Shown piece after piece: positions 33,899 through 42,588 of a stretch of 64,000 nt of DNA. Where the stretch lies: the NCBI GenBank assembly GCA_002083615.1, contig MSXO01000022.1, forward strand, positions 1 through 64,000, written 5' to 3'. The stretch is from Proteobacteria bacterium ST_bin11. GTDB lineage: Bacteria; Pseudomonadota; Gammaproteobacteria; Methylococcales; Methylomonadaceae. The notes under the pieces are model-generated. The model worked only from the letters and a program-made list of their open reading frames with translations, was not told where the DNA came from and made no database searches. The number at the start of each line of letters is the position of its first letter. The stretch's first letter is position 1. The translations under genes were made by a program, and so were the position numbers.

Positions 33899-35785
33899 TT
33901 ACAATTCGATGCGAATCCCCAACTCGATTACCCGCTCGACAGGGATTTTGAAATATTCGATTGCACTGCTGGAGTTATGCGTCAGAAAACTGAATAAGGA
34001 ACGCCGCCATTTCGGCATCGGACTTTTCCGGCGGAACGAGAGCTTCTCACTACCGATGAAAAACGATACGGTTTTTTGATCGATATCCAGGCCTTCGTGA
34101 CAACAAAGTTGCAGGGCGCGGCGCACGTCTTGCTCCTCCTGAAAACCGAAATACAATTTCACCCGATAAAAACCGCCGCTGTCGCCGAACATGCGGATTT
34201 TCACCCGATGCGCCTCATCGACATAAGGTTCTTCGCGGGTCACGATCGTCAAAACGATCAGTTTTTCGTGCATCACATGGTTATGCTCTAGGTTATGCAA
34301 TAACACCTGCGGCACACCATGTACACTGCGAGCCATGTAAATCGCGGTACCGGGCACGGTCACTAAGGGCCTGTCTTTCAAACGCTCGTCCAGTTCTTCA
34401 AACAGTACTCTCCGTTCTTCCAGATATCGGGCTAAGAGTTCCTTTCCTCTAATCCAGGTAGTCATTATCAAAAACAATACCGTACCCACCACCAACGGTA
34501 GCCAGCCGCCATGAGGGATTTTCAGGCTGTTCGAAGATAGGAACATCAGATCAATAATTAAAAATGTGGATAGAAAGGCGATGCTGGTCGCTCTGTTCCA
34601 TTGCCAGAGAGCCTGAATGACGATAAACGCCAAAATAGTATCGACAATCATCGTGCCGGTCACGGCAATCCCGTAAGCCGATGCCAACGCGGACGACGAT
34701 CTAAAACTCAAAACTAAAATAAACACCGAGACCATCAGCAACCAGTTGACGGCAGGTAAATAGACTTGGCCCATTTCATCGCCGGATGTGTGGCGGACAT
34801 TCATCCTTGGGCAGTAGCCTAGCTGAATAGCTTGCCGGGTTACCGAAAACGCCCCGGAAATGACGGCTTGCGAGGCGATCACGGTGGACAGCGTGGCCAG
34901 GATCAGCAGTGGATACATGGCCCAATGCGGTGCCATTAAGTAGAATGGATTTTCGACGGCTTTAGGATTGCCGATCAGCAAAGCTCCTTGGCCGAAGTAG
35001 TTCAGTAGCAAAGCCGGAAACACAAAGCTAAACCAGGCGAGCCGAATCGATTTTAAGCCGAAATGCCCCATATCGGCATAGAGTGCTTCTGCGCCGGTTA
35101 TTGCCAGCACCACTGCGCCCATGATTAAAAAGCCTTTCCAACCCAATTCGATCAATAAACTGAACGCATAGTAGGGGTTGACCGCCAGCAATACATCCGG
35201 ATGTTGGACAATATTGACGGCTTCCAAAAGCCCAAGCGTGGCAAACCAAAAACACATGATGGGCGCGAACATTCTGCCGACTTTGCCGGTGCCTTTCGTT
35301 TGGATAATGAACAGCGCGCTGAGCACCGCGATAGTAATCGGCAGCACATAATGCTCCAGGCGCGGCGCTACGATTTGCAAGCCTTCCACGGCGCTGAGTA
35401 CCGAAATAGCCGGCGTGATCATGCTGTCACCGTAAAACAACGAGGCACCCAGTAACCCGATGGTGACGATAAAGGCCTTACGTTGTGGATTATCCTTGGA
35501 ACCATGCAGCGCCAAAGCCATTAAGGCCATGATGCCGCCTTCGCCCTTGTTGTCCGCCCGCATGATAAAAATCGCGTATTTGGTGGTTACCACCAAGGTT
35601 ATGGCCCAAAAAATCAAAGAAAGCACCCCGAGCACATGGGTCGGGTCGGTTGGTAAACCACCGTGAAAAACCTCTTTCACAGCATACAGTGGGCTAGTGC
35701 CTATATCGCCAAACACCACACCTATCGCACTTAAAGCCAGCGTACTGACTTGTCCCTGGGGCTGAACGGATTGTTTTTCGGGCAT
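33899..35785 (-). CDS. kup: Low-affinity potassium uptake protein Kup
   Basis: 628 residues, the normal Kup length. It begins after a short cytoplasmic head with ALSAIGVVFGDIGTSPLYAV, a hallmark of the family. Twelve hydrophobic helices follow, including GASLFYGDSMITPAISVLSA and a GAEALYADMGHFGLKSIRLA loop. The last ~170 residues are a hydrophilic cytoplasmic domain. It is a proton-coupled potassium importer. Monocistronic, divergent from tonB. Confidence 0.96.
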   Translation of the reverse strand: MPEKQSVQPQGQVSTLALSAIGVVFGDIGTSPLYAVKEVFHGGLPTDPTHVLGVLSLIFWAITLVVTTKYAIFIMRADNKGEGGIMALMALALHGSKDNPQRKAFIVTIGLLGASLFYGDSMITPAISVLSAVEGLQIVAPRLEHYVLPITIAVLSALFIIQTKGTGKVGRMFAPIMCFWFATLGLLEAVNIVQHPDVLLAVNPYYAFSLLIELGWKGFLIMGAVVLAITGAEALYADMGHFGLKSIRLAWFSFVFPALLLNYFGQGALLIGNPKAVENPFYLMAPHWAMYPLLILATLSTVIASQAVISGAFSVTRQAIQLGYCPRMNVRHTSGDEMGQVYLPAVNWLLMVSVFILVLSFRSSSALASAYGIAVTGTMIVDTILAFIVIQALWQWNRATSIAFLSTFLIIDLMFLSSNSLKIPHGGWLPLVVGTVLFLIMTTWIRGKELLARYLEERRVLFEELDERLKDRPLVTVPGTAIYMARSVHGVPQVLLHNLEHNHVMHEKLIVLTIVTREEPYVDEAHRVKIRMFGDSGGFYRVKLYFGFQEEQDVRRALQLCCHEGLDIDQKTVSFFIGSEKLSFRRKSPMPKWRRSLFSFLTHNSSSAIEYFKIPVERVIELGIRIEL

Positions 35786-36004
35786 ATAGTCGGAGATACA
35801 AGACGGGAACGGAAATTATGCCATAAATTGTAATTTAGCCCGAAACCCTCATTACTCAGTGGGGAATATAACGACTGAAACGTCTAAGTAAGCAGTGCTT
35901 GGATAGGGCCGTTTCCTGTAAGGACGGCTGTCGCGCTAGGACATATTAATTTACAATGCTCGGCTAATTTAGAATCGCGCTTAATTTTGTATTCAACAGT
36001 TTAT

Positions 36005-36796
36005 ATGTATTTATTTAAAAACCACGAGGATGCTTTGCAAAATAAAGAGTTAGCGTCGTTCGGCGGTTACCTGCCAACAGTGGAAAGTGGTTCCGGCTCA
36101 TTTTGGCGGACGCTTTTGGGGGAGGAGCGGCCCACCAGCATGTTGAGGCTGTTAACCTTGCTGGTGTTGTTGCTACATGTTTGGGGGTTTCAGCAGTTAT
36201 TGAAACCCGAGGAAAAAGTGACGCAGGCTCAGCCTCTGATGATGGAAGTATCGATGATTGCCATGTCGGCGCCGAAGCCTAGCACTGCGCCGCCGCCTCC
36301 AGCACCGCCGCCGCCCGAGAAAAAGCCGCCGCCGAAAAAACCTCAGCCAAAGCCGGTTCCAAAAAAAGCGCCGCCCATTGTGCAAAAAGCGCCGGAGTAT
36401 GCGCCGGTCGAGCCCGTTTCGGAGCCCCAGCCGACCCCGGTAACCACTGCGTCTAGCAGTACGCCCGTGTCGACTACGACCACCACCACAACCGCGACCA
36501 ACACTGAGCAGTTTACCGAAGCCAATTTCCGGGCCAATTATGCTCATAATCCTAAGCCTGACTATCCGATGATTGCTAAAAGCCGCGGATGGCAGGGCAA
36601 GGTGTTGTTAAGAGTACAGGTCTCTGCGGAAGGTTTGAGCGATTCGGTGGCGGTTGACCGAAGTAGCGGTCACGAAATGCTTGACGAATCCGCCGTGGAA
36701 GCCGTCAAACAATGGAAGTTCATTCCGGCCAAACGCGGCGAAACGCCCGTCGCTAGTTCGGTGATTGTGCCAATAATTTTTACTTTACGTGAATAA
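36005..36796 (+). CDS. tonB: TonB energy transducer
   Basis: About 263 residues from the ATG at 36005. A cytoplasmic N-terminal segment of ~45 residues precedes the single membrane helix (MLRLLTLLVLLLHVWGFQQL). Then come a Pro/Lys-rich periplasmic spacer (APPPPAPPPPEKKPPPKKPQ) and the C-terminal TonB domain (NPKPDYPMIAKSRGWQGKVL, AVEAVKQWKFIPAKRG). It transmits the proton gradient via ExbB-ExbD to outer-membrane receptors. The start is uncertain: a GGAGGAG sequence lies 14-20 bases before an internal ATG at 36140 that would begin at the helix. Confidence 0.92.
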   Translation: MYLFKNHEDALQNKELASFGGYLPTVESGSGSFWRTLLGEERPTSMLRLLTLLVLLLHVWGFQQLLKPEEKVTQAQPLMMEVSMIAMSAPKPSTAPPPPAPPPPEKKPPPKKPQPKPVPKKAPPIVQKAPEYAPVEPVSEPQPTPVTTASSSTPVSTTTTTTTATNTEQFTEANFRANYAHNPKPDYPMIAKSRGWQGKVLLRVQVSAEGLSDSVAVDRSSGHEMLDESAVEAVKQWKFIPAKRGETPVASSVIVPIIFTLRE

Positions 36797-36811
36797 AAAT
36801 CGGAGAGATTA

Positions 36812-37492
36812 ATGCCCTACCATATAGCCCCGGAAGCGGTTATCGACGCTACCCTTTACACTCTGCTGGCGTTTTCGTTGATAACGTGGACTTTGATTTT
36901 TTTCAAAATCTGGCAGTTTGCCAAGAATAATTACTATAACAAACAATACAACACCGCTTTTTGGGACGCTACCGATTTGAAAGCTGCCGAGCAATTGTCT
37001 GGGGAAACAGCGCGCGGCCCAAAAGCCCGCATCGCTCAGTGCGGATTTGCTTGGTTGGCAGAAATGACGCATCCGGAAACTTGCACAAGCCTGAAGTTTC
37101 GCGGGTCACCACAAGATTTACTGGAACAAACCTTACGTAAACAGACGCAGGACGAGCAACGCCGGATGGAAAGCGGCTTGACCATGCTGGCCAGTATTGG
37201 CAGTACTGCGCCATTCGTCGGCCTGTTTGGTACCGTGCTGGGTATTATGCATGCGATGCACGATATCAGTGCCAGCGGTTCGGCCAGTTTGGACGTGGTG
37301 GCTGGGCCTATCGGCGATGCGTTAATTGCTACTGCTATCGGTATCGCCGTAGCCGTGCCGGCTGTGTTGGCCTATAATTTCTTCCAGCGTCGCGCCAAGC
37401 ACCACCGGGCTTCGCTGGAAAATTTCGTCGAGGGTTTTCTACACATCGCCTTCGGCGATTCAATCACTAATACCAGTAAAAACAAGGATTAA
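36812..37492 (+). CDS. exbB: ExbB proton-channel subunit
   Basis: 226 residues of the MotA/TolQ/ExbB family. Helix 1 is at about 10-32 (LYTLLAFSLITWTLIFFKIW). A cytoplasmic loop follows, then the conserved GLTMLASIGSTAPFVGLFGTVLGIMHAM and GPIGDALIATAIGIAVAVPAVLAYNFF helices. It forms the channel energising TonB. A GGAGAG site lies before the ATG and it sits 15 bp after tonB. Confidence 0.94.
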   Translation: MPYHIAPEAVIDATLYTLLAFSLITWTLIFFKIWQFAKNNYYNKQYNTAFWDATDLKAAEQLSGETARGPKARIAQCGFAWLAEMTHPETCTSLKFRGSPQDLLEQTLRKQTQDEQRRMESGLTMLASIGSTAPFVGLFGTVLGIMHAMHDISASGSASLDVVAGPIGDALIATAIGIAVAVPAVLAYNFFQRRAKHHRASLENFVEGFLHIAFGDSITNTSKNKD

Positions 37493-37496
37493 TTAC

Positions 37497-37907
37497 ATGG
37501 GATTTAAAACAAACTCAGACGATGATGGGCCGGTTAGCGAAATTAATGTTACGCCGCTGGTAGATGTGATGTTGGTGTTGGTGATTATCTTGTTGGTCAC
37601 AGCACCGTTATTGACCCAATCGGTTAACGTGGCTTTGCCGAAAACGGCCTCCACAACGCCGGATTTGGAAAAGCAGCCGATGCAATTGGGTATCGACGCG
37701 CAAGGTGCCGTCACCCTGAATAAAAACGCTGTAGCCGATTTAACGGCGTTGGATACTACGTTAAGGAATGAGTTAGCCGGCAACCCCGAGCTAATTATTC
37801 ATATTTATGCCGATCAAGGCGTGAATTACGGCAAAGTGGCGGAAGTGATGGCGACAGTTCAGCACGCTGGCATTTCCAAGCTGGCATTTGTGACACTGGA
37901 AAAATAG
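37497..37907 (+). CDS. exbD: ExbD proton-channel subunit
   Basis: 136 residues. Single N-terminal helix with the essential Asp in INVTPLVDVMLVLVIILLVT, then a periplasmic domain ending in YADQGVNYGKVAEVMATVQH and AFVTLEK. Partner of ExbB and TonB in the same rightward operon, 4 bp after exbB. A strong terminator follows at 37978-38005. Confidence 0.94.
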   Translation: MGFKTNSDDDGPVSEINVTPLVDVMLVLVIILLVTAPLLTQSVNVALPKTASTTPDLEKQPMQLGIDAQGAVTLNKNAVADLTALDTTLRNELAGNPELIIHIYADQGVNYGKVAEVMATVQHAGISKLAFVTLEK

Positions 37908-37977
37908 ACAATATTGATTGGGTTTTGTTCGTCCAAGCCAGGCTCTAGCCTCGCAAGCTTTACCCACTCTCTTTACT

Positions 37978-38005
37978 AAATCCGGGTTGCTAGTTACCCG
38001 GATTT
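37978..38005. terminator. Bidirectional terminator between exbD and rimK
   Basis: AAATCCGGGT and ACCCGGATTT form a perfect 10-bp stem with an 8-base loop, followed by ATTTTTCC on the + strand and preceded by A-rich sequence serving the other strand. It overlaps the last codons and the stop of rimK (stop 37994-37996). Confidence 0.85.
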
Positions 38006-38884
38006 ATTTTTCCCTACATTCTTCTCAATATATTCGATCATCAAGTCGGCAATATCCTTATCGCTGGCCTTTTCTATGCCCTCCAGGCCAGGCGAGGAAT
38101 TGACTTCCATCACTAGCGGCCCACGTTTGGAACGCAACAAATCGACGCCGCAAACATTTAGGCCCATGATTTTCGCGGCCCGCACTGCCGCAGCGCGTTC
38201 CTGCGGAGTCAGTCGCACGAGAGTGGCTGTGCCGCCACGATGCAGGTTCGACCGAAACTCGCCTTCGCGGCCTTGCCGCTTCATCGCCGCTACTACCTTA
38301 TCCCCAATCACGAAGCAGCGAATATCGCTACCGGCGGCTTCTTGAATGAACTCCTGCACCATGATGTTGGCGTTAAGGCCCATGAAAGCTTGAATCACGC
38401 TATGCGCGGCGTTATGGGTTTCGGCAAGCACCACGCCTATGCCTTGTGAGCCTTCCACTAACTTGATTACTAGCGGCGCTCCACCGACTTCGGCGATCAG
38501 ATCTTCGATATTGTCTGGATTGTGAGCAAATGCGGTAATCGGTAAATCGATACCCTTGCGGGCCAGCAATTGACTGGATGCCAGCTTATCGCGAGAACGG
38601 CTGATCGATGCGGAGTTGTTAAGTACAAAGGTATTCATCACCTCGAACTGCCGCAACACCGCTGTACCGTAAAACGTGATCGATGCGCCGATACGAGGAA
38701 TCACCGCGTCGTAACCCACCAGGTTCTCGCCCATGTAATGGATGGATGGCTTCATGGAGGTGATGTTCATGTAACAGTGGGTCGGATCGAATACCCTAGC
38801 TTCATGGCCACGAGCTGCAGCAGCCTCAAGCAGCCTGACGCTGGAATACAGCGTGGCGTCGCGCGACAGGATCGCTATTTTCAT
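37994..38884 (-). CDS. rimK: ATP-grasp ligase RimK (ribosomal protein S6 glutamate ligase)
   Basis: 296 residues from MKIAILSRDATLYSSVRLLE (ATG 38884; a GTG two codons earlier is possible). ATP-grasp motifs: AVIPRIGASITFYGTAVLRQ, APLVIKLVEGSQGIGVVLAE, MVQEFIQEAAGSDIRCFVIG and GPLVMEVNSSPGLEGIE. RimK adds glutamates to the C-terminus of ribosomal protein S6 and can make poly-glutamate. Leftward, 19 bp after mtnC, so it may belong to the same transcript. Confidence 0.92.
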   Translation of the reverse strand: MKIAILSRDATLYSSVRLLEAAAARGHEARVFDPTHCYMNITSMKPSIHYMGENLVGYDAVIPRIGASITFYGTAVLRQFEVMNTFVLNNSASISRSRDKLASSQLLARKGIDLPITAFAHNPDNIEDLIAEVGGAPLVIKLVEGSQGIGVVLAETHNAAHSVIQAFMGLNANIMVQEFIQEAAGSDIRCFVIGDKVVAAMKRQGREGEFRSNLHRGGTATLVRLTPQERAAAVRAAKIMGLNVCGVDLLRSKRGPLVMEVNSSPGLEGIEKASDKDIADLMIEYIEKNVGKNKSG

Positions 38885-38902
38885 GGGCACACAGCGCCGC
38901 GT

Positions 38903-39577
38903 TTACAGATGAATGCCGTCAAAATCGCTGACCTGAATATGCGCAGCACCAGGATCAGACGTCTGCTCGCGTACCAACCAACAGGTAGCCAACCCGGCCT
39001 CCCGGGCGGCGTCCAGCTCGTCTTTTATATCCGACAAGAATAGAATTCGTTCTGCCGGTAAGCCGAGTTCCGCAGTAATACGTTCGTAAGACTGGGCTTC
39101 TTTCTTGCCACCAATATGGGTATCGAAGTAACCGGAAAACAGCGGGGTAAGGTCGCCGAAGTCGCTGTAACCGAATAGGAGCTTTTGCGCCTGTACCGAA
39201 CCTGAAGAGTAGACATACAGCTTGTAGCCTAAGCCAAACCAGTTTCGTAAGTTGCGTACAGCGTCTTCGTAGACATGGCCGGTGAAATCGCCGTTGCGAT
39301 AGCCTTCCTGCCAGATTAAGCCTTGCAAGGATTTTAGCGGCGTAATTTTTTGATCGGTATCGATCCAGTGAATAAATTGCGCAACCAGTGCTCCCTCATC
39401 CAGTTCGCCGCCGGCAATTTGCTTGGCTTCGGCCAATAATGGCTTTACCTCGGCTTGCGCGTGATGGCTTCTAACAAAATCCGGTAAGTGAGCACGGGCA
39501 TACGGAAACAAAACATCCTTCACAAACGACAGCGACGAAGTGGTGCCTTCGATATCCGTGACGATAGCTTTGATCAT
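38903..39577 (-). CDS. mtnC: Enolase-phosphatase E1 (methionine salvage)
   Basis: 224 residues from MIKAIVTDIEGTTSSLSFVK. HAD-family enzyme that enolises and dephosphorylates 2,3-diketo-5-methylthiopentyl-1-phosphate. Motifs: the variant HAD motif DIEGTTSSLSFV, LYVYSSGSVQAQKLLFGY, GKKEAQSYERI and ILFLSDIKDELDAAREAG. Its ATG overlaps the mtnD stop (ATGA). A longer frame upstream reads through mtnD and is rejected. Confidence 0.95.
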   Translation of the reverse strand: MIKAIVTDIEGTTSSLSFVKDVLFPYARAHLPDFVRSHHAQAEVKPLLAEAKQIAGGELDEGALVAQFIHWIDTDQKITPLKSLQGLIWQEGYRNGDFTGHVYEDAVRNLRNWFGLGYKLYVYSSGSVQAQKLLFGYSDFGDLTPLFSGYFDTHIGGKKEAQSYERITAELGLPAERILFLSDIKDELDAAREAGLATCWLVREQTSDPGAAHIQVSDFDGIHL

Positions 39578-40131
39578 AATGATGTCAGGTATTGGTCCAG
39601 CGTCGGGAAGCTGTCGGCAATCGGATTGCCGGTAAACTCGGCTACCCAGCCGTCTTCGGTAGTGAACAAACGGATACATTTAAACGCCGGGTTTTCGCCC
39701 ATATCGAACCAATGTGTGGTGTTGGCCGGTACGCTGATTAGATCGCCTTGTTCGCACAGCACAGCATAAACCTGAGCGCCGACATGCAGATAGAACAGGC
39801 CTTTGCCTTCCACAAAAAAGCGCACTTCGAAGTCGCTGTGGGTATGCTCGGCTAAAAACTTCTTCCGTAACGCATCTTTGTTCGGATGATCGGCGCTCAG
39901 ACTAATCACGTCTACCGATTGAAAGCCATATTGTTGCTTGAGTGTCTCTATCGAACTTTCATAAGCCTTCAATACTGTCTCGGCATCGTCGGCTGCCGAA
40001 AATTCGCTGTCAGCCTGCCAGCGTTCGAACTGCACGCCGATGCCTTGCAGTTGCTGGGCGATGTCAGCAAAGTCTCTAAAAGTATTACCTTGTTGTGGTT
40101 TATCAGCAGGGTAGAGGGTTAATGCACTCAT
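39574..40131 (-). CDS. mtnD: Acireductone dioxygenase
   Basis: 185 residues of the cupin fold. Metal ligands are in EHTHSDFEVRFFVEG (two His, one Glu) and the later His of VPANTTHWFDMG. With iron it turns the acireductone into formate and the 2-keto precursor of methionine. It starts at an ATG overlapping the mtnB stop (ATGA) and ends overlapping mtnC, so mtnB-mtnD-mtnC are translationally coupled. Confidence 0.95.
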   Translation of the reverse strand: MSALTLYPADKPQQGNTFRDFADIAQQLQGIGVQFERWQADSEFSAADDAETVLKAYESSIETLKQQYGFQSVDVISLSADHPNKDALRKKFLAEHTHSDFEVRFFVEGKGLFYLHVGAQVYAVLCEQGDLISVPANTTHWFDMGENPAFKCIRLFTTEDGWVAEFTGNPIADSFPTLDQYLTSL

Positions 40132-40754
40132 AATCGTGTTACTCCATGTAGGCGAATTTCAACGTCGAATAAAAACTCCAGCGCTTCCAGATGGCGCAGG
40201 GCATCATCGACGGATGCGCCCCAAGTATAAAAACCGTGACCGGCGATAATATAGCCGTAAACCGCATGGTCGTGTCGGTCCAGATAATTTTCAACCTTGT
40301 CAGCCAATCGGGGAATGTCTTGATCGTTAGCGAAAATCGGGATGGAAATGCGGGTTTCATGCGTGTTGATACCGCTAAACGCTTTTAGTAGTTCGTAATC
40401 CTTCAGCACGATTTCATGCTTGAACAAGCGTGCAGTCAACGTAGCGTTCATCGAATGCGGATGCAACACTGCCTGGACCTCTGGAAAGCGTTGGTATAGC
40501 GAGGTATGCAGTCGCGTTTCTGCCGACGGCTTCTTGCCGTCCAGGGAGCGGCCTTTGCTGTCGATCAACATGATGTCGTCGGCTTGTAAGCGGCCTTTAT
40601 GTCGGCCGGACACAGTAATCGCGATATTGCCGTCGCTGAGTTTGGCGGAGAAATTACCGCTGGTAGCGGGCACCCAGCCCTTGCCGTCGATGAAGCGACC
40701 GGCGGCAATCAACTGATCTGCCTTGCGGAAAAATTCGTCGGTTTTTGCTGTCAT
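40128..40754 (-). CDS. mtnB: Methylthioribulose-1-phosphate dehydratase
   Basis: 208 residues from MTAKTDEFFRKADQLIAAGR. Class II aldolase-like fold with PATSGNFSAKLSDG, VSGRHKGRLQADDIMLID, KPSAETRLHTSLYQRFPEVQ and the zinc His pair in VLHPHSMNATL, plus AGHGFYTWG. It dehydrates 5-methylthioribulose-1-phosphate. A longer frame extends into the 3' end of rnpB and is rejected. No Shine-Dalgarno sequence is visible before the ATG. mtnA, mtnK and mtnP/mtnN are not in the window. Confidence 0.94.
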   Translation of the reverse strand: MTAKTDEFFRKADQLIAAGRFIDGKGWVPATSGNFSAKLSDGNIAITVSGRHKGRLQADDIMLIDSKGRSLDGKKPSAETRLHTSLYQRFPEVQAVLHPHSMNATLTARLFKHEIVLKDYELLKAFSGINTHETRISIPIFANDQDIPRLADKVENYLDRHDHAVYGYIIAGHGFYTWGASVDDALRHLEALEFLFDVEIRLHGVTRL

Positions 40755-40790
40755 GGAATGTTTTGCGGATTGCAAAAGAAAAAGAAGAGA

Positions 40791-41138
40791 AAGAGTTGGC
40801 CTGTAAGCCGGGTTCTGTCGAGAACAGCCATTCATCTAGGCGTCAGATCACTCTGACGCTCAAGCAATCTACCCAGGCGCCGCGCGGGCCACGCGTGTGC
40901 GCCTCTATTTGATCTTGCTCCGGGTGGGGTTTACCCTGCCACACCTGTTACCAGTTGCGCGGTGCGCTCTTACCGCACCATTTCACCCTTACCGACTTCG
41001 ATACGAAGCAGGCGGTATATTTTCTGCGGCACTTTCCGTAGGCTCACGCCTCCCAGGCATTACCTGGCACCCTGCCCTATGGAGCCCGGACTTTCCTCCC
41101 TTTTATTTACATAAAACGGCGACTGTTCGGCCAACTCT
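40791..41138 (-). ncRNA. rnpB: RNase P RNA (bacterial class A)
   Basis: The catalytic RNA that trims tRNA 5' ends. Read leftward it contains GAGGAAAGTCCGGGCTCCAT (the P4 and CR I region), GGGCAGGGTGCCAGGTAA, GGTAAGAGCGCACCGC, GGTAAACCCCACCCGGAGCA and the 3' part CTAGATGAATG followed by GACAGAACCCGGCTTA. The ends pair (GAGTTGGCC with GGCCAACTC, helix P1), fixing the limits within a few bases at about 348 nt. A pyrimidine-rich tract follows the 3' end. mtnB starts 36 bases later on the same strand. Confidence 0.96.
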
Positions 41139-41145
41139 GTTGGGG

Positions 41146-41151
41146 ATTATA
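41146..41151 (-). promoter_or_regulatory. -10 box of the rnpB promoter
   Basis: A perfect TATAAT on the minus strand, 7 bases before the inferred 5' end of RNase P RNA. A matching -35 box is weak: no close TTGACA lies 16-18 bases upstream. GC-rich CCCC follows the -10 box. Confidence 0.7.
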
Positions 41152-41496
41152 CAGGCAACAACGGAAAATAGGGTACGAGTACCGACAAACGGCATAGACA
41201 CAGTGGATGGCGAATCAGATCAAGTAACTTAAATATAGATATTGTTCAGGTGAGCCCAAGTGCAGAAAATAGGCTAAGCAGCCTGAACGCATTTTTCTGT
41301 AACGCTTTAATCCGCCGTTGTTACAAAACCGTGCAAACCCTACGCAATTAAACGGCGAACATCGTAGATATCCGCTTTGAACCAGCTCTGGCGTCTGGAT
41401 TTGCTAAGCGGTCTCGGCTTCGGCGACACATGGCAGAATGACTGCGTCAACACAGCAACTTGGGCTTTGTTAGCTAGGCAGCATTAATAACAATGC
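41152..41496. other. Intergenic region upstream of rnpB
   Basis: About 345 bp with no credible frame, between the rnpB promoter and structured repeat copy C. I see no further signal in it. Confidence 0.5.
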
Positions 41497-41918
41497 GAGG
41501 AATTTGCTTGTGGGACGAGGTTTCTCCCGTATGCCGCGCCGAGTACCGGAGCTTTCGACGGGATCAGCCCGCAGGGGGCGACGGAGGGATGCGGCGCGTT
41601 GACGAAGGGGCAGGAAGCCCCTTTCGGCAACCCCCGGCGAAAGCGAGGAACGCAGGACAAATCGGCAGGATAGCGGATTTGCATGCGTCGCACCCGAAGG
41701 GCGAGGCACATGGACGTGCCGAGTGATTCAAGCGGCATCCGGGCCGCCTTTTCTTTGGATACTTTCTTTTGGCGGAGCACAAATTCGCCTGGAGCGAATT
41801 TGAACAGCCGGTAGGCTGGCCCGGAGGGCGAAAACCATGGACGGTTTTCGTAGCGAAAGTAGCTCGGCTGTCGGTCCGAGAACCGATATTAAATCCATCC
41901 GTCGCGCTAGCGACACAT
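41497..41918 (-). repeat. Structured intergenic repeat, copy C (expanded)
   Basis: Same orientation as copies B and E: opens near GTATGCCGCGCCGAGTACCG and ends GTCGCGCTAGCGACAC. It has the shared stems (GCTTTCG with CGAAAGC; the GTTG.CGAAGGGG hairpin about 41598-41630) but is about 140 bp longer. One extra segment is about 41657-41727 and another about 41775-41855, interrupting the ACTTTTCTTT hairpin region. It has no inverted partner in the window. Confidence 0.75.
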
Positions 41919-41940
41919 TATTTTGAAATACTTCAAAACC

Positions 41941-41969
41941 GCGTGGGCACAAAAACCGTGCCCACCCTA
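41941..41969. repeat. Short palindromic repeat
   Basis: GTGGGCAC and GTGCCCAC form an 8-bp stem around AAAAACC, flanked by CCTAC. This is a common small dispersed palindrome form. It lies between copy C and the end of the next leftward gene and may stop its transcript. Confidence 0.6.
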
Positions 41970-41981
41970 CGAACTACGAAA

Positions 41982-42530
41982 CTAGCCGGATGGCTCCGCA
42001 TTTTCACCACCAAAAACGAACCGATTACGATAGTCGAGCAACCTTTGCCCGTGGTCTCGGCATACGTCAAGCATTTCTTCATCTTCGATAGTAAAGGCGA
42101 TGGAAAAGGTTGATAGCTCTTTATACAACGGCTTGGAGTAAGGCAACGAGTGACCGAACTCGCCATCGATCTGAAAATGCACCGATGTTCTTGATAGATT
42201 CAACACCATATCCATTGAGCAAATGAGAAAAGTGGAGTGTCCAGTGTCGTCGCCGGATGCGGCGGCATAACCACGAAGACAATCCATTGAACCCAGGCGA
42301 TCACCTTTGCAACTCAGATGAAATACTGGCTGCCTCCTGACGTCGTAGAGCCATCGCTCAAGAACATTGACATTGAATATCGTGAAATCAAATATGCCAC
42401 CGTATGGACTGGTATCGTTATTGGGCCTGGAGATCGCAAAACTTGCCGGAAACAAGTGAACACTGGGGCTCTCGTAGGATAATTCGGGATGTTGATCGAT
42501 AGTGACTTGGCCAGTGATATCAGTTGACAC
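41982..42530 (-). CDS. Hypothetical protein
   Basis: 182 residues from a GTG at 42530 that follows AGGAGG at the ideal 8-base distance, strong support for a real gene. The sequence has no signal peptide or membrane helix; beta-rich segments (HLFPASFAISRPNND, SVHFQIDGEFGHSLPYSK) and a charged C-terminus are visible. I recognise no family. It stands alone between structured repeat C and nfeD, in a spot with signs of genome rearrangement. Confidence 0.68.
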   Translation of the reverse strand: MSTDITGQVTIDQHPELSYESPSVHLFPASFAISRPNNDTSPYGGIFDFTIFNVNVLERWLYDVRRQPVFHLSCKGDRLGSMDCLRGYAAASGDDTGHSTFLICSMDMVLNLSRTSVHFQIDGEFGHSLPYSKPLYKELSTFSIAFTIEDEEMLDVCRDHGQRLLDYRNRFVFGGENAEPSG

Positions 42531-42588
42531 TATTTCATCCTCCTAAAATTGATTGCGGAATAACCGGTAGTTGGTCAGAGCAAGAAAT

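Noticed and set aside
41470..42113. Several overlapping frames around 41.5-42.1 kb
   Set aside because: They translate repeat copy C on both strands in different frames and have no ribosome sites or family features.
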